In this document: piece after piece, positions 27,201 through 37,181 of the stretch
Layout of the letters: each line of letters opens with the position of its first letter
Numbering within the stretch: position 1 is the stretch's first letter
Origin: Rhopalosiphum padi
Lineage: Eukaryota; Arthropoda; Insecta; Hemiptera; Aphididae
Direction of reading: 5' to 3'
NCBI RefSeq assembly: GCF_020882245.1
Contig: NC_083598.1
Location: 55,465,858-55,529,857 of the forward strand
DNA length: 64,000 nt
The notes under the pieces: model-generated
What the model saw: only the letters and a program-made list of their open reading frames with translations
Databases searched by the model: none
What the model was told of the DNA's origin: nothing
Made by a program: the position numbers and the translations under genes

Positions 27201-30200
27201 TTACCACAAAAGATACTTCAATATATCTATGCAAACAATTCTAACTAATAAAACGTATAACTGCGATTATGCCGTTCCTCAAAATTTGTGTGGTTCGGCC
27301 AGACCGCACTTGATTTACAGAATTTTTTTTTTCATTTCAAATTTATATATATTTGTATGTTCTTTTATCGTCGTATTTTCAAATGTTTAATAGGGCGAAA
27401 ATCCGGTGAAGTGTAACACGAATGTAAATTAGAATGAAAAGGGTTGTGCAAAATATGACGTAATAAAAAAAAACACCACTATTCGACGATATTCATTAAA
27501 AATGTGAAAAGGGTATTAAGAGTATTCGTTATTGACCCTTCTTGTGTTCAGCCTTTTATTAACATACTTCTATGCGCATTATGACCCTTGTGTATAAAAA
27601 AAAAATACAAAATAACATGGGAACTAGATAACACAGATATATATATAAATTACAATTTTTTACGACGTAACGTATATATTATACGCATGGACTTTTCGTA
27701 AATCTTATAGGCCACGCGACGGATCCTGAGGCACTTATTTATGTAGGTATAGTGCGCGAGCAGGTGAACCGATTTACATACTACGCATAAAACGATTAAT
27801 TTTTCAGAAATAGAATAAATTAACACTTGTCGAAAACAAAACGAAAGAATGTTTCTGTTGATTTCTATCGAAACTAAAAAAATAAATTAGGGACCGTTGA
27901 TTTCTGAGCATACAGGTGGTTTGTTCGGTTTCTTTCTTTTATCCGGCGTGGGCGTGTTATTTATTTTTCCAGGCACATTTAAAAAAAAAAAAAACAATTC
28001 TTTATGTACAGTTACATTTTTTTTTCGGCCACCAAACAATTATTTTAATTTCTTATGCATCCTACCCGACGTTCAAGTTTTATCCTGGTGCATATACAAT
28101 TATATGCGATATGCTCGCGCGATGCATCCCGCGTAGCAGGTGTTGAAACAGTTTGTAGTTCGTATATACATGCACACGATATTGAATAATAATGCAAGTG
28201 TCGGCAGTAATTGCACGTTGTCTTGTCGTTTGATTGAATGCACTCGCATTCAAATTGCTGTACAATGTACATATTATAATAATCGTTATTAACAATACCA
28301 AAAAAAATAAAATACCAACGCATTGTGCATACATGCATGTCGCTCTAAATAAATAACATGAATGTTCGGCGTTTCGGTCCTTTTTTTCTATTATTTGTTT
28401 TTAATATCTCAAATTTTATCATTTCAAGTATAGATACCACTACAATAAAACTAACGCCATCGTATTTAATCAACATTTAATTTTTCTTATGATCTTTTTT
28501 AAGTTTCATATCGACTTTTTAACATGATGTACCTATTACGTACCTAAACGTTAACGGAATAATAAATTTACTTGTATATATTTTTCGCGTTCCGAATGTG
28601 TTTTACTACATTACCGTACAAAATTTCATCGACAAACAACGTATTTAATTTTTAAAATATTATAACGCGCGTTTATCGCTGCACGCACATAATATATTAT
28701 ATAATAGTATAATATTGTATACGAGTAATCCATTCATACATAATAATAATAATAACCGTTTAATAGTCTCTCCGCGGAGCAGTGTATAACATAAAATATA
28801 ATATGATATATATTAAAGATCGATATCCAGCAAGCGCGTTTTCGCTTTTTACTCACTCGTACCCATACGATATATATATATATATATACATATACCCGTG
28901 CAAGCGCGCACGTTATAATATTTTATTTATTTATTTCTTTCTTATATTTTTAATGGCAGCAGCTCATTATTTTCTCATCCGGACGTAAAAAGCGGGACCG
29001 ATCTTCGGACCGTGAACGTCGGCGGCAGCGGTGGTGGTGGAATGGTGGTGGTGGAGAGCGGAGCGTGTAGTATAGATAGGTGACGCGACCGACCGCGCGC
29101 GGCATACAATATGTGTATATGTGTGTGCATGTGCTTATATACACTTATTTATATACGTTTATGTGTTTGTGTGTGTGTGTGTGTACCTACCTATATATTA
29201 TTATATTGTATATTATAGCAAAGCCGCGCGCACATGATATTCTAATAAGAGGCCATAAATTTTGCGGCGAGCAATACACCGCGCGGACGCTCGTGTCGCC
29301 GTAGACCACTTTCCGTAAATGGAACGACGACGACAACGATGACGGGGAAACGGCGGCGTGTACACGAAAAACCGTGGAAAGTTTAACCGCATTTTTCTCT
29401 ACAGTTCGCGTATTCGCGTATTCGCGTACGCGCGTGCGTGCGTGCGCCGTGTACGTTTCGCTAGAGTCGTACAACTGTACAACAGCTGAACACAATATTA
29501 TTATGGTATAATAATATAATATAATATCGTATAATAGAAGATGGCCGTGGCACGGGATAAAATTACAATAAAAAAAAAAAAAAATGTCGTATAGGTACAT
29601 TTTATAACGCGATAGGTATAATACTATTATTTCTACGTGTATATTGAGGCGTTCGCCGACTCGCGTACTGTTTTTTAGCCGCATGCCAATAAAACAAAAT
29701 ATAATATTGACGTCAGTTATAATAGTTATTAATATTATTTGTATAACGTACGTGGACTCGCTTCAATAATATAATATCATAACGCGCCGCACGACTACAC
29801 TACGTCTAATTATTACGATTTTTATTATAATAATATGCCAACCCGTTTTTCATTTCGAGCAGCCGATAACGCTTATGATTATGTATACCGAGTGGATCTG
29901 CGCACTGGAATTCCATTAATTTTTCCAATTTCATCGCCAGTCGTCTCCCCCGTCATATTATTATTATATAATAATCCTTTCTTTTGCAAACGTTATTTTC
30001 GTACATAATCATTTTTTAAGTACTTTTTCGCGGAACAAGGGTTGATAATCGCATATTTTTCTCCATCTCGCTCACTCTTTCTCACTGTATTTTTGTTTTT
30101 CGCTTGTTTTTTTTTTTTTGGAAACATATAATTAAATCTATTTTCAATTCAGTCAAAATCGCAAAACCTAGATAATTTAAAAACTGGTCATCTTTAAGTT

Positions 30201-33200
30201 GCGTGATAAGAAAATGCGTAGGTAAATCATATTTCAGCGAAGCATTCCGTATGACATTTATTATAAATAATTTAATTCAGTTTGTCGTTGTTCAAAACGA
30301 TAAAATTCATGAAGAAAATATTAGTTTTATGCAATAAAGGTGCATAAATCATTTAGGTACGCAAAGTAAAAGTATTTGGCATTAATATAAAGTTTATATT
30401 GGAAATGGTAATGGTCACGGTGAATTTAATGTTTAATAATGACATTTTTCGTTCGCTTTTGGTAAATGTGTACTTACGCGATTATAGTTTCTCGTATAAA
30501 AAAATACACAACATTAAATATTCAAATGACTCGTCAGCGGTTGGGTTAGTAAACTTTTAAACTAGGTATTAACGAAAAATATAATGAATACGGGTAAAAA
30601 AAAATTACGTTATTTATTTATCTCTGTTAATATGTTTAAGTATTTGGCACAGAACTGAATCGAACTATTGAAAACCCATTATTGGTCAATTACGATGTTT
30701 CAATTTATTTTTATTTTTTTAATTCCGTAACACTTACCGGGTTTAATATTGTATAATACGCATTTGCGAAAAGAAAAAAAAATGCTAATTTAAGAAAACG
30801 CTATTAGATTACCAGGCCGTACATTCTGCATACAATGACTGGATAGCAACTATATGTATAATTTGACGAAAGCCGTATACAAATCACGTGCAAAAACCGC
30901 TAGTAATTATTAACGGTGTCCCGAGTCCAGGCGGGCGCCTATTCTTTCGACTTTCGAGAACACTCAGACCGATAAATTATACTTTGTTTATAAAATATTT
31001 AATAAAAATGTAAATCTCCGCTCCTTGGACGACGCCGCAGACGGACTTTTAATAAAAGTCACCGGGCTGCAAGTAGTTGGAAGGGCTTTTAAAAATTAAA
31101 ATTACGTTTGTTTTATTGCCATCCCCCTTTACTCGTCGTCTACTTCTCCTCCCCGGCAGAGTACTTTTTGCTCGGACACATCTCCCAAGGCGCCGATATC
31201 GTTACATTCTCCATAGCCGGTGGCGCACCATTGCCAACACTCATACACAAATACATAATATAAATATCGTGGTGTATAAATGTAGAAACTGTGTATTTAT
31301 ATTATACGAATATGATATACGACATGATACACGTATTATATAACCAGTATCGTTGTCGCATGATTTTTAGTCGCGCATAATATCGGAACGGGGTGGAAAA
31401 AAATAATAACGATTAAAATATTATTGTTGTGCGACAATAAACTCCGGTCGGTAAATTTTAGAGCATACAATATACATGAACGCATATAACGATAAATTTG
31501 AGCACACCGTCGCCTAAACAGCAGCGAGCCATAAATTTGATCTTTCCGAGCGTATATTTTGCGGCGTCGGCGGCGGTGGTCAGGTTTATGCGTGTACGAC
31601 GAACGTATAGTATGGGCAAAATGGCACGTAAAACGAAACGGAAACAGTTATTTTTTTATTTTCAAAATGGCCATTTGAATTCGCAGCAGACAATATATTT
31701 ATTTACAAATATAAATATGCGCGCGCGTGTGTGTGTGAGAGAGAAAGAGTGTGTGTAATACATGTATTTTGTATATCTAGATGGTAGATTAATACGTGTG
31801 TCCAAAGGGACTACGGTCGGTATTGTGTTTCTTCACGCGAAGCGGAAAGGAAACACGCTGTGCAATGGCGGCGGCTGTGTATATATTATTATATAAAGTG
31901 TCTCTCCCGCCAACAAGTCCCGAACACGCGCGTACTTCCGGGCTCGCTGATTACTGGTTACCTGACGTATGTTTTATTGTTATTTTCAGGAACATTTTTT
32001 TTATTTTCAGGAAGCTGAACTTCGCATGGATGTGCTCCAACAACACGCCGCCTTGATGGGCGGTGCGAGCACTACGTCTTGTCCGCTCTGCCATAAATTG
32101 TTCCTAGGTAGCGAGTCACTGGTCGAACACATGAAAGTCCACCACAATGATCCGACCACTGTGTCGCAAGCCGTCGTACAAAGTGAGTGACATAATATTA
32201 TTATTGTAATAGACTCGAAGAAAAAAATCCTCAAAATATTCGAAAAATTTGTGAACATTTTTCACATTGGTCTTCTTTTGCAGGTTACTCTGATATCGGT
32301 ACTGGTCCGTACATGGCCAAACGCCGAACGGCCAATCATCCATGCCCGGTGTGTGGTAAACACTACGTGAACGAGGGAAGTCTGCGTAAACATTTAGCTT
32401 GCCACCCGGAAACAGCACAGTACGCCCAACTCAGGATGTGGCCGTGTTCTGTTTGCCAAGCCGTATTCACCCACGAATCAGGTGAGTCAATGCGTTGTAG
32501 CGATAACACCGCTAATGATAGCCATCTGCAAACCCTGACCGATTCATGTCGGTGATGTTCAGTTTTTCAGGATTTACGTGATAATATGCGCATACCTCTT
32601 ATGTTATATTCCATGGAGTTGTTGAAACGTAAAGTTTGCCGAATTACAAATATATATCATAGTTATTTATTGTTAAATTAAAATATTTTTTCAAATTCAT
32701 ACTTCATATATATACATTACATTAAACGTATGCACTATATCATAATATCCAGATCTGTACACGATATAGTCATACACATTTTATAATGCGCGTATACTTA
32801 TAATCAACACATAATATGTACACCTGGATCTCAATGGATCGAATCCGAGTTTAGGATTATAAATCTTTAATTCGAATTCCGGTTTGTCCGAAGAAAATAA
32901 TGACCATCACTAAAACATATTGCAGCGCCGTGTTAGCGCTCCAACATCGCGATGATAACTGATTTACGGCGCGCACGTCGCATAAATCCCGTCATATGTT
33001 GCCGACCGAGAAAAAAAAATAATCACATGCGTATAATATACGAAACAAATCAATTTTTTTTATGTACTGCAATTTATTATTAACCACATAGATTTATGCG
33101 CAGCATCACCGCCGGTCGAAGTAATATTAACTCGCGTTTTCGTTTTATACAGGCCTGTTGACACACATGGAACACATGCGCATGGATCCCAAACATCAGT

Positions 33201-33863
33201 TCGCTGCGCAGTACGTGCTGAGCAGAGCTGCTGCTGAGCGCAGAGAACGGGGAGAACTTCCTGGCCGCCGTGACGGCCACCAACAGCATGGGTGGCCCCG
33301 CCTCGCCTCATTCTGTTCACTCGGATTCGTCTTCGTCGAACAACGGCGAAATGGATGGTCCCAGTGGAGCTGGTTCCACGGGTTCGGTGGGCACTGGCAC
33401 CAATAACTCCGTGGTCGCCGCGGTGGCCGCGGCCGCAGCGGCGGCTGCGGCAGGCGGTAACGTCGTCGTTCCTACGGGTGGCCGGCTATCTGTCTCACCA
33501 GCCGACAATCAAATCCCGTTGGTGTTGCATCACAACAACAACAACACGACGACAAATAACAACAATAACAACAACAACAATCCTACGGCGATCAAGTTGG
33601 CCGAGTTGATGGCAGCAAGGACTGGAGGCATGAGTAAGTATATCGCCCGTTGGGCCAAACGCGTTAACGTTTATCGTCTTCGATTAAAACTATATTTTAC
33701 CGTTTTTGTTTAACGTACAGTTAGTGGTAACGGTGGTCACCAATACATGAACCAGCAACCCCAATACAACGCCAACGACCTACAGCGGGCTGCTGCACTG
33801 TTCATGAGCCAACAGCAGGCCCACGCAGCCGTTTCGCAGGTTCAACAGCAACAGCAGCAGCAG

Positions 33864-33898
<35 letters not shown>

Positions 33899-34827
33899 AC
33901 AGCAGCAACAACAGCAGCAGCAACAGCAACAGCAGCAGCTTCAGCAGAACCCACCGTCACCGTCACACTCGCCGCGATCCGCACCTCCAACCCCGGCGTC
34001 TGTAGTGCAAGCGGCCGCGGCCAATCTCGCCGCGGCGGCCATGCGCATCACCCAGTCGAATGCTATGCACCAAAACCCGTTGGTCACGACTTCCAGGTAT
34101 ATATATGCGCCAATATATTTAAAATTCTAAGTTCTGCGGCCCCGTTAGGGGGGGTAGTAGTGTAGACATAATATTTTGTCCAGCTGAAGTGATAGAAAGA
34201 CTTGACGTGACGAATACCATGATATGTACAGTATATTAATACGGATGTGCTCTTTTTTTGTTCCGCAGTGGTTCGGGCTCGAACTCGTCAGTAAACTCGA
34301 TGCAATCGGCCGTCCAGATGGCCATGAACGCGGCCGTCCGGGCTTCCATGTCGTCCATGGTGGACGGCCTCGGCGGCGGACACCACCAACAGTCCGGACA
34401 TCAGTCCATGCTCCACCACCACCAACAGTCCAACCACGAACAGAGTTCGCCAACGTTGCGCATGCAGGAAGCCATACTCAGGTCTCAGGCGGAGGCGGCG
34501 CTCAGGTTGGCCGTCTCGCAAGCCGTGGCCGCGTCGTCCGGCCAACAGCAGGCGCCCGAACTGCAGAACCGGCAGTCGTCGGTGCAACAGCAGAACGCGC
34601 ATCAGCCGCAACAAAACGTGGCGATCAACTACAACGCCATGGCGCAGGGGCAGCTAATGAACGGACAGAACCCTTACCACCACCAGGGGCAAGTCTCGCC
34701 CGACCTGTCGGAGGCGCTCAGGCTCCAGGAACAGCGGCTCGAACAGGCGCTCAGGCTACACGGCGGTGACCCACGGGCTCTGGGCTTCACTTTCGGTAAC
34801 ACCCAACAAGGTCACATTAACCCATGA
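2096..34827 (+). CDS. Whole gene model: polyQ C2H2 zinc-finger transcription factor (9 coding exons, spliced)
   Basis: This is the full coding span. Joining 2096-2779, 5815-5868, 12384-12651, 24607-24791, 32011-32182, 32284-32481, 33153-33633, 33721-34096 and 34269-34827 gives about 991 residues, if one extra base near 33249 is discounted. The order is: N-terminal polyQ region (Q at residues 42-76), seven C2H2-type fingers between about residues 286 and 528 (fingers 4 and 7 atypical), then a long low-complexity tail with Ala, Asn, Gln and His runs. Fingers 1-3 are joined by TGEKP/TGERP linkers, as in DNA-binding C2H2 proteins, so a nuclear transcription-factor role is inferred. The NHDAQVERAKNRPFHC and QQHAAL..G segments resemble the insect datilografo (CG2052) type; this comes from memory, and orthology is unproven. 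The introns are long (up to 12 kb), as is common for developmental regulators. Confidence 0.85.
2780..5814 (+). other. Intron 1 of the zinc-finger gene
   Basis: AT-rich intron between donor GTGAGT at 2780 and acceptor TGTGCAG ending at 5814. Most of it shows nothing recognisable. Two GC-richer patches, about 4620-4920 and 5030-5290, break the AT background; the first may be a repeat remnant and is listed separately. I see no exon in the rest. Confidence 0.6.
4621..4920. repeat. GC-rich patch, possible transposable-element remnant
   Basis: About 300 bases with many CG steps sit abruptly in AT-rich intron. They contain short palindromes such as GGTCGACCGG region 4722-4731 and TTGCGCAA near 4774-4781, and end in a T-rich stretch. 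No open frame, terminal repeat or target duplication could be defined. It could be a fragment of a retroelement 3' end or a conserved regulatory element. The assignment as a repeat is only a guess from composition. Confidence 0.25.
5815..5868 (+). CDS. 54-nt coding microexon of the zinc-finger gene
   Basis: The previous coding exon ends in phase 0 and the finger exon at 12384 starts in phase 0. Between them, 5815-5868 is flanked by TGTGCAG and GTCAGC and encodes 18 residues, NRSISDRTLEECWSTLQR, also phase 0 on both sides. Joined, the local protein reads ...VSELQ-NRSISDR...STLQR-IFMQKSAAMQ, which forms a plausible amphipathic helix. The composition is typical of coding DNA and unlike the AT-rich surroundings. 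The donor GTCAGC is weak. An alternative donor GTACGC at 5893 would add eight residues (VSWNVFRS) and also keep phase 0. Because the exon is a multiple of three, it could be included or skipped. I am moderately sure it is real. Confidence 0.6.
9241..9296. repeat. (CA)n microsatellite, slightly interrupted
   Basis: About 56 bases of CA dinucleotides broken by three CAT units. It sits just upstream of the CpG-rich stretch and the candidate alternative start at 9576. It is a polymorphism-prone simple repeat with no coding potential. Confidence 0.9.
9576..9608 (+). CDS. Candidate alternative first coding exon (short N-terminus without polyQ)
   Basis: ATG at 9576 opens MKYNCLDLQIK and ends in phase 0 directly before a consensus donor GTGAGT at 9609-9614. 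Splicing to the finger exon at 12384 (phase 0) would keep the frame and give a protein that lacks the 35-residue polyQ domain. A CpG-dense stretch at about 9100-9480 upstream would suit a promoter. Nothing confirms transcription, and short ATG-donor pairs can occur by chance, so this is only a candidate. Confidence 0.35.
10074..10107. repeat. Two tandem copies of a 17-bp unit
   Basis: CGGACTCCTCTAAATAA (10074-10090) is followed directly by CGGACACCTCTGAATAA (10091-10107), with two differences, then by TGGAAAA. Such short CGGAC-type tandem units can occur near ends of DNA transposons, but no partner end was found, so the origin is unknown. Confidence 0.5.
12384..12651 (+). CDS. Exon encoding zinc fingers 1 and 2
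   Basis: Acceptor CCACAG ends at 12383 and donor GTACTG starts at 12652. The exon starts in phase 0 (IFMQKSAAMQMQ) and ends one base into a glycine codon. After a Gly/Ser-rich linker it encodes two classical C2H2 fingers, KPHQCQQC... and YKCSYCERRF..., each C-x2-C-x12-H-x3-H (about residues 286-306 and 314-334). They are joined by TGEKP. The second finger stops at HTG, and the next exon supplies ERPY of the linker, so an exon boundary within the linker divides the finger array. This linker type is known to stiffen on DNA binding, which supports sequence-specific DNA binding. Confidence 0.92.
15231..15261. repeat. (ATT)n microsatellite
   Basis: About ten ATT units inside intron 3. A second run of the complementary type (ATA units) lies 90 bases downstream at 15347-15371, so the two could pair in RNA. 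Confidence 0.9.
15347..15371. repeat. (ATA)n microsatellite
   Basis: About eight ATA units, the reverse-complement partner type of the ATT run at 15231-15261. Confidence 0.85.
21369..21420. repeat. Compound (TA)n-(GA)n microsatellite
   Basis: TA dinucleotides pass directly into a GA run broken by AAAG. This is ordinary intronic simple sequence. Confidence 0.85.
24607..24791 (+). CDS. Exon encoding zinc finger 3 and most of finger 4
   Basis: Acceptor TTTTACAG ends at 24606 and donor GTGAGG begins at 24792. The exon completes the linker glycine and continues ERPYRCHLAECGRAF. Finger 3 is the C-x4-C-x12-H-x3-H variant (about residues 342-364). The spacer NHDAQVERAKNRP leads into finger 4, C-T-I-C then twelve residues and one histidine (C378, C381, H394), ending THTAK in phase 0. 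The second histidine of finger 4 is not in this exon; whether it exists depends on which acceptor is used for the next exon. The spacer and finger 3 are the most family-specific part of the protein. Confidence 0.92.
24792..31989 (+). other. Intron 4 (about 7.2 kb)
   Basis: AT-rich intron with scattered CpG-rich spots (26040-26110, 28985-29100, 29275-29450, 31500-31600). A run of AT-rich, palindromic dinucleotide sequence is common throughout. No exon is required between THTAK and the next exon, and none was found that keeps the phase. No RNA gene or transposon could be defined. Confidence 0.55.
31990..32010 (+). promoter_or_regulatory. Tandem splice acceptor: optional 21-nt exon extension
   Basis: Two near-identical acceptors, TATTTTCAG-GAA, end at 31989 and 32010. 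Using the first adds exactly 21 nt and seven in-frame residues (EHFFYFQ) before EAELRMDVLQQH. With the first acceptor the junction reads H-T-A-K-E-H, giving finger 4 an H-x4-H pair; with the second there is no histidine at that place. From memory, related insect proteins have a segment of the same length as the short form, so the 32010 site is probably the main one. Confidence 0.55.
32011..32182 (+). CDS. Exon encoding zinc finger 5
   Basis: This exon starts after TTTTCAG in phase 0 (EAELRMDVLQQHAAL) and ends one base into a serine codon before GTGAGT at 32183. Finger 5 is CPLC-HKLFLGSESLVE-H-MKV-H, C-x2-C-x12-H-x3-H (about residues 421-441). Its start is separated from finger 4 by a roughly 25-residue helix-like spacer, not by a TGEKP linker. 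It may therefore serve protein contacts or bind DNA apart from fingers 1-3; that is inference. The next intron is only 101 bases. Confidence 0.92.
32284..32481 (+). CDS. Exon encoding zinc finger 6 and the first half of finger 7
   Basis: Acceptor TTGCAG ends at 32283 and donor GTGAGT begins at 32482. The exon completes a serine codon, then YSDIGTGPYMAKRRTANHP leads into finger 6, CPVC-GKHYVNEGSLRK-H-LAC-H (about residues 475-495). Finger 7 starts CSVCQAVFTHES and is split: its histidines are in the next exon. The basic patch AKRR before finger 6 could help nuclear import. Phase 1 at both ends. Confidence 0.92.
32482..33152 (+). other. Intron 6 (671 nt)
   Basis: AT-rich intron between GTGAGT at 32482 and TTATACAG ending at 33152. 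It contains a few CG-containing motifs around 32920-33000 but no exon or repeat I can name. Confidence 0.7.
33153..33633 (+). CDS. Exon with finger 7 histidines and low-complexity region; contains a frame break
   Basis: The exon enters after TTATACAG in phase 1 and reads GLLTHMEHMRMDPKHQFAAQYV...RAAAERRER, completing finger 7 with closely spaced histidines (H-x2-H). If that frame continues it ends at 33406 in unlike-protein sequence. The other frame from about 33252 reads ENFLAAVTATNSMGGPASPHSV and then Ser/Gly-, Ala- (33415-33453) and Asn-rich runs, and it joins the next exon correctly through GTAAGT at 33634. The switch needs one base removed or two added; the GGGG at 33249-33252 is the likeliest place. 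The upstream limit is the TGA at 33219 in the second frame. I read it as an assembly or allele error, but a true variant is possible. Confidence 0.75.
33721..34096 (+). CDS. Exon with second polyQ tract
   Basis: Bounded by acceptor CGTACAG (to 33720) and donor GTATAT (from 34097). It completes an isoleucine codon and continues SGNGGHQYMNQQPQYN. A run of 32 glutamines at 33843-33938 in mixed CAA/CAG codons is followed by a Pro/Ser piece (NPPSPSHSPRSAPPTPA) and an Ala-rich helix. It ends in phase 2. The SP/TP-rich piece could be a target of proline-directed kinases. This tail has no recognised domain and probably acts as a transcriptional regulatory region. Confidence 0.88.
34269..34827 (+). 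CDS. Last coding exon of the zinc-finger gene, with stop
   Basis: Acceptor TTCCGCAG ends at 34268. The exon completes a serine codon and encodes SGSGSNSSVNSMQSAVQMAM, then His/Gln-rich stretches, an Ala-rich amphipathic part (ILRSQAEAALRLAVSQAVAA) and LSEALRLQEQRLEQALRLH near the end. The stop is TGA at 34825-34827. The repeated EALRLQ/EQALRLH segments look like helical, coiled-coil-like motifs that could mediate oligomerisation; this is inferred. The overlapping long frames on both strands over this exon are shadows. Confidence 0.88.
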
Positions 34828-36550
34828 GAGTTCAGTTACTATTGACGACGAGAGGACCTAAAAACCCACCTCCCTCGCCTAGTCCACCAAACCCACCCTC
34901 CGCCATCGCCACTGGCCACTGGCCACTATATTACGTTATTATTATGCTATTATACTGTTGTCTCATCCACAAACACCGTCACCACTACCACATCCATCTC
35001 CCAAAGCTCAACGGCGGACCTGCTGCAGCGCGCGCACATGATTATTTATTATTATTGTATTTACGATATTTATTTATTATTATAACCATACTATTATTAT
35101 ATTAATTACTAGGCGTATTACTTTACTCAATATTATTATTATTATTATTATAATTATTATCATAAGAATAATAATTTTATTTTTACCAAAACAATAATAA
35201 CTGTCCCACTGAAAGACACGTCGTCGTCGTCGACTGTGTCACGTGTGCCTACTTCGACGACGACTTGTGTGAACTTTGTAAATAATTGTACATACTAATT
35301 AAAACTATGTAATTGCGATTTTAAAGATTAACTGATTTTTAAAAAACGTCGTTTAGCAAATTTTTATTGTACAGTCATGTATAATATTTGTGGTTTTTTA
35401 CGTGAGTTGTGTAAAAACAAAATACATTTAAATCGATAAATCCAATTTATACGGATCGCTCTACGAGAGATCCGAATAACGTATAATATAAAGCAACATT
35501 TAGGTTCCGAAAATATTATTATTTACTTGTAAACATTCAAATAATTTTTACTGTTAATTTATATTTATTTTAGTTTTAATTTTCATCCAAGGGGATTTTG
35601 CAATTTTATTCGGTTTAAATAGTTTTTTTTTTTTTTAGTTAAAATTAACTCATTACTCACTTAGTTTACTTCATTTTATACGATTATTATCATGTACTAT
35701 AATTTCTTCGATGAGGAACTTCTCACGAAATAACACATGACTCCCAGATGTGTCGTAGGTAGATCACGTATATGCAAATTACCCCATCAAAAGCATCTTG
35801 TACGAAAGAATATTTTCGGAGACTTAAGCTTAAGAAATAAACACCGTGTAATAATAATAATTAGCATGTAAATAAAATGAAAAACATACTCTCACAAATA
35901 CACTGCATTTTCCTCCCTTGACATTGAATTTCTTATGACAACACGACAGAGCGCGCAATCTTGTACATAATAATATGATAGTGATAACAGTATAAAACAG
36001 ACGTTTTATTTTATTTGTTTACTTGTAAATACAATGAAAGCAATTGAAAAAACAAAATATTTTCTGGATAACCAACCCTGTACATAATAATATAATAATT
36101 AAATGATAAAATGGTAACGATGTTTTACAAAATGTCTAACTCTTGTTCTCCCCCCCCCGCGTGCGGTGTCAACAACCCGTCCGGGTTATACCTCCGCCAT
36201 TCGTTCATATCACGTGCGTAACAAGACGAATATCGTGTTATACATAAAAACGATAAGCTCACCGTGTTTATGTAGTCCGCTCGAAACCAATGAAAAAAGC
36301 GGCTGTCGTGTTCTCTTAGTCATTTTTCCGGAATATATCGTTTTGCCGACCATTCGTTTGTAATTCCTTTGATTTTATTATTTTTCCTCGTCCAAGTATA
36401 ATACGTGCGCTTAATTCTTACCTCGAGAGTAGGGAGCAGGAGGACAATAATATTATATGTGATTTTTATTTGTTTATATTTATTATTAATATTATTGTTT
36501 GTTTTTTTTTACCCGTCAACATGCCAATCAAAACAATCTCGTGCAATAAA
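34828..36550 (+). other. Probable 3' UTR of the zinc-finger gene
   Basis: AT-rich transcript end after the stop, with a small CG-rich patch near 35215-35270 containing CGTCGTCGTCGAC. Candidate AATAAA polyadenylation signals are at 35836-35841, 35871-35876 and 36545-36550. I cannot tell which is used, and the UTR might extend further. Confidence 0.45.
35836..35841 (+). terminator. Candidate poly(A) signal AATAAA
   Basis: First AATAAA hexamer on the sense strand that I noted after the stop codon, about 1 kb downstream. A second copy follows at 35871-35876. In AT-rich DNA such hexamers are common, so this is only a candidate. Confidence 0.3.
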
Positions 36551-37157
36551 ATAAAGGAAAAATACAAATTCGTTTTCGTTTAATCCTCTGAGACGAACGA
36601 GCTGCGGTATATAATGATATGTACACATAAACACATCATACACCACACACAACTATCATACCACTTTATAACATATGATCGAGCGTACATGATATATTGT
36701 GATTATGCAAACCACACATGTTACTATATTATAATCTCAGTACCATTTGACGGATGACACAGATACGAAATTCAAACAATAATCAAACCGATCAATAGAC
36801 AAAAAATACGCGATCACGTCTCGTATAATATCTATCGGCGTACGGCGGAGAACCTCAGCAACCGAGATTTTCCGGCGTACTAGAGTCCGTGTAAATCGCG
36901 TATTTCACACACACACACATACAATATAAAATAAATATACAATAGCCCAAATACACGCTATCGCTGTGTATCAACAGACACAAACACACACATTATGCAA
37001 GATTTTCTCGCAGATTTCAATATATAATAATATATTCATTTAGCGGATAGTTCCGAATACAATAATAATGTACGCACTTAATTTAATATATAATATTATA
37101 TTATATTATTTGTTGTGCGTATTATTATACAATAGCCCAAACCGGAAAGTTTCCGGC

Positions 37158-37181
37158 CACACACACACACACACACACACA
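37158..37181. repeat. (CA)n microsatellite
   Basis: Twelve CA units next to the small inverted repeat CCGGAAAGTTTCCGG (37143-37157). Confidence 0.9.

Noticed and set aside
34145..34769. Frames on both strands over the last exon (102, 108 and 181 codons)
   Set aside because: Shadows in other frames; only the frame with matching splice phase continues the gene.
36937..37142. TATACAATAGCCCAAA repeated about 190 bases apart
   Set aside because: Short, single direct repeat with different flanks; no element boundaries.
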